61,361 bases of DNA. Origin: Veillonella absiana. GTDB taxonomy: Bacteria > Bacillota > Negativicutes > Veillonellales > Veillonellaceae. Under the pieces are notes generated by a model. It was given only the letters and a program-made list of their open reading frames with translations. It searched no databases and was not told the DNA's origin. Position numbers and translations under genes: made by a program. Of this stretch, positions 59,671 through 61,361 are shown piece by piece. Where the stretch lies: NCBI RefSeq assembly GCF_032970905.1, contig NZ_JAWJZA010000014.1. One strand, given 5' to 3'. The first letter of the stretch is position 1, and each line of letters begins with the position of its first letter.

Positions 59671-61223
59671 GGGCCATCCCGGCCACCATCAGCCGTTATA
59701 CGGCGGCTCCGATTAACAGCCGGAAGAAGCGGAGAGTAGCGGGCTATGCCAGGGTTTCCACGGACCATGATGACCAGATCAGCAGCTATGAAGCACAGGT
59801 CGATTATTATACGAACTATATCAGGGAACGGGATGACTGGGAATTTGTCGGCATCTACACCGATGAAGGCATCTCGGCTACCAACACGCGTCACCGCGAT
59901 GGCTTCAAGCGGATGGTCAGGGATGCCATGGATGGGAAAATCGACCTCATCGTCACAAAATCAGTCAGCCGCTTCGCCAGAAATACCGTAGACAGCCTGA
60001 CAACGGTACGCAAGCTCAAGGACAAGGGCATCGAGATATATTTCGAGAAGGAAAATATCTGGACGCTCGATGCCAAGGGCGAACTCCTCATCACCATCAT
60101 GAGTTCCCTGGCGCAGGAAGAAAGCAGGAGCATCTCGGAAAACGTCACCTGGGGCCATCGGAAGCGATTCGCTGACGGGAAGGTGTGTGTGCCGTTCGGC
60201 CATTTCCTTGGCTATGACCGGGGACCGGACGGGAATCTGGTCGTCAACCGGGAACAGGCCAAGACGGTGAAACTGATTTACCGCTTGTTCCTGGACGGGT
60301 ATACCTTCCACTCCATTGCCAGGGAGCTGACTTCCAGAGGGCTGGAAACTCCGGCAAGAAAGAAACGCTGGTATCCGGGGACGGTAGAGAGCATCCTGAC
60401 AAATGAGAAATACAAGGGCGATGCCCTGCTGCAGAAGCGGTTCACCGTCAACTTCCTGACCAAAGAAACGAAAGCGAATGAAGGGGAAGTGCCGCAGTAC
60501 TATGTGGAAAATAACCACGAAGCCATCATCAGCCCGCAGGTCTTCGACTGGGTACAGGAAGAAATCAAGCGGCGGCGTGAAGGCAGGGGACGTTACAGCG
60601 GCGTATCCATCTTCTCCAGCAAAATCAAGTGCGGCCAGTGCGGAGGCTGGTACGGGGCCAAGGTCTGGCATTCGACCGACAAGTACCGCAGAACCATCTA
60701 CCGATGCAACGATAAGTTCAAGAGCCATTGCAAGACACCACATCTGACAGAGGATGATATCAAGGAAGCCTTCGTCCGGGCCGTCAATCAGCTCATCGAA
60801 AACAAAGCGGACGTACTTGACAGCATCACACTGCTGAAGGAACGGCTCACTGACACAGAAGACTTGGAAGAGGAGCGGGACAGGATAAGCACAGATTTGA
60901 ACCTGCTGGCCGACAAGATACAGCAGCTCATAGCCGAGAACGCCAGGGTCGCGCAGAACCAGGATGATTATGACCGGAACTACAACGAACTGGTCAGTCG
61001 GTATGAAGCAGCGAAGACGCAGTACGACAAGACCTGTGAAGCCATCCAGTATCGCAAGGCCCGGAGCCGTCAGATGGACAGCTTCATCAAGGAGCTTAGG
61101 AATCAGGATCTCATTAAGGAGTTCGATGCCCGGCTGTGGGGCAGCCTGGTGGATTTCATCACAGTGTACAGCAAAGACGATATCCGGGTGACCTTCAAGG
61201 ACGGGACGGAAATCAGAGCATAA
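59655..61223 (+). CDS. Large serine recombinase 2
   Basis: 522-residue serine recombinase overlapping the first by 16 bases. The catalytic serine is S35 (AGYARVSTDHDD), with SVSRFARNTVDSLTTVRKLK and AQEESRSISENVTW. A zinc finger (CGQCGGWYG...YRCNDKFKSHC) and a long coiled coil (LKERLTDTEDLEEERDRI) follow, the coiled-coil arrangement of phage integrases. GTG start with AAGGAGAG upstream. It ends less than 20 bases before beta-lactamase sequence, the right prophage edge. Confidence 0.92.
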   Translation: MAKTVRAIPATISRYTAAPINSRKKRRVAGYARVSTDHDDQISSYEAQVDYYTNYIRERDDWEFVGIYTDEGISATNTRHRDGFKRMVRDAMDGKIDLIVTKSVSRFARNTVDSLTTVRKLKDKGIEIYFEKENIWTLDAKGELLITIMSSLAQEESRSISENVTWGHRKRFADGKVCVPFGHFLGYDRGPDGNLVVNREQAKTVKLIYRLFLDGYTFHSIARELTSRGLETPARKKRWYPGTVESILTNEKYKGDALLQKRFTVNFLTKETKANEGEVPQYYVENNHEAIISPQVFDWVQEEIKRRREGRGRYSGVSIFSSKIKCGQCGGWYGAKVWHSTDKYRRTIYRCNDKFKSHCKTPHLTEDDIKEAFVRAVNQLIENKADVLDSITLLKERLTDTEDLEEERDRISTDLNLLADKIQQLIAENARVAQNQDDYDRNYNELVSRYEAAKTQYDKTCEAIQYRKARSRQMDSFIKELRNQDLIKEFDARLWGSLVDFITVYSKDDIRVTFKDGTEIRA

Positions 61224-61240
61224 GCAGGAAAAAAGGATTT
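61224..61240. other. Right prophage junction (attR candidate)
   Basis: Between the recombinase stop (61221-61223) and the first beta-lactamase codon the sequence changes from phage to resistance-gene DNA. A TTGGG at 61239-61243 also occurs close to the left junction (14929-14933), but the match is too short to prove a shared core. Confidence 0.45.
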
Positions 61241-61361
61241 GGGTTTGCGATTGGGCGGATAAATCACGGCAATATCATTCCGCGCCCCATAATCGCCTGA
61301 ACCGCTCTTGTCGATAACTTTCCAACCTTGCGGAGTTTCTGCCTTGATAAGCGTGTCGGTT
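61241..61361 (-). pseudogene. Class A beta-lactamase, 3'-truncated fragment
   Basis: On the minus strand the frame reads GWKVIDKSGSGDYG and RNDIAVIYPP, the K-S-G motif region of class A beta-lactamases. Sequence identity ends after PPNRKP at about 61241, removing the last strand and helix, so the enzyme should be inactive unless another end is restored. The N-terminal part lies beyond the window edge. Class A enzymes of the ACI-1 type occur in Negativicutes; whether this is one cannot be told from 40 residues. Confidence 0.75.

Larger units (their letters stand above)
14914..61240. mobile_element. PBSX-like myovirus prophage with tandem serine recombinases
   Basis: Contiguous phage gene order: regulators, replication, HNH, terminase, portal, ClpP-like protease, HK97 capsid, connectors, tail sheath and tube, tape measure, XkdP/Q/R/S/T/U-like baseplate set, fibres, holin-like gene and amidase, then restriction-modification and two large serine recombinases at the right edge. 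A sheath gene plus the XkdK-U order indicates a contractile tail. All structural genes look intact, so the phage may be inducible. The left limit is placed where the conjugative gene breaks and the right limit where beta-lactamase sequence begins. Confidence 0.8.

Noticed and set aside
1..61361. CRISPR arrays, rRNA and tRNA genes
   Set aside because: No regularly spaced repeats of 25-40 bases and no rRNA or cloverleaf-like T-loop sequences were noticed on either strand.

Overview
The window looks like DNA from a gut Bacillota (Firmicutes). Strong AGGAGG-type ribosome binding sites precede most genes, with frequent TTG and GTG starts. The first 15 kb is a Tn1549/CTn-like conjugation module, and most of the rest is a PBSX-like contractile-tail prophage. 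Two weak hints point to the Negativicutes: a class A beta-lactamase fragment at the right edge (ACI-1-type enzymes are known from that group) and a small secreted-protein cargo gene that reminds me of Negativicutes proteins. This placement is inference. I saw no rRNA, tRNA or CRISPR.

1-110 is a fragment of an IS30-type transposase fused head-on into a 5'-truncated VirB6-like gene. 111-14912 is the remainder of an integrative conjugative element: VirB6, PrgI, VirB4, a DinD insertion, a VirB1-like CHAP hydrolase, DUF4315, DUF4366, topoisomerase III, an ArdC/YodL protein, a TTRAP-like protein and a large helicase/methylase. The last gene contains a complete TnpV gene in another frame. It stops abruptly at the methylase SAM-binding motif at about 14913.

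14914-61240 is a prophage. Its left end carries an XRE regulator with a small partner, an unrecognised 278-aa minus-strand gene, and a structured leader in front of a sigma-like regulator. The replication block follows: an Rrp5-like small protein, DUF2800, DUF2815, a family A DNA polymerase, Rha, a DUF4406-type protein, a primase-helicase, VRR-NUC, a SNF2 helicase and an ArpU-like late regulator. Then come HNH, a possible cos site, an accessory block (ParB-methyltransferase, 'virulence protein', amidoligase, gamma-glutamylcyclotransferase and small genes, most behind copies of one promoter), terminase, head, and a contractile tail (sheath, tube, frameshifted chaperone, tape measure, hub, baseplate, fibres). 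Lysis genes, a type II restriction-modification set with its own RHH regulator, and two tandem large serine recombinases complete it. 61241-61361 is the 3'-truncated beta-lactamase on the minus strand.

The genes form a plausible temperate phage programme. The sigma-like protein and a recurring TACTTAAC-N10-CTGTCCTATTACT element could coordinate the replication, Rha and recombinase transcription units. Direct TGTCAC repeats at the end of the ArpU-like gene precede a TATAAT box that would start late transcription. Cargo genes sit at several classical insertion points: between HNH and terS, between terL and portal, between tail chaperone and tape measure, and after the lysin. The two flanks of the prophage are different broken genes, so the locus has been rearranged as well as integrated into.
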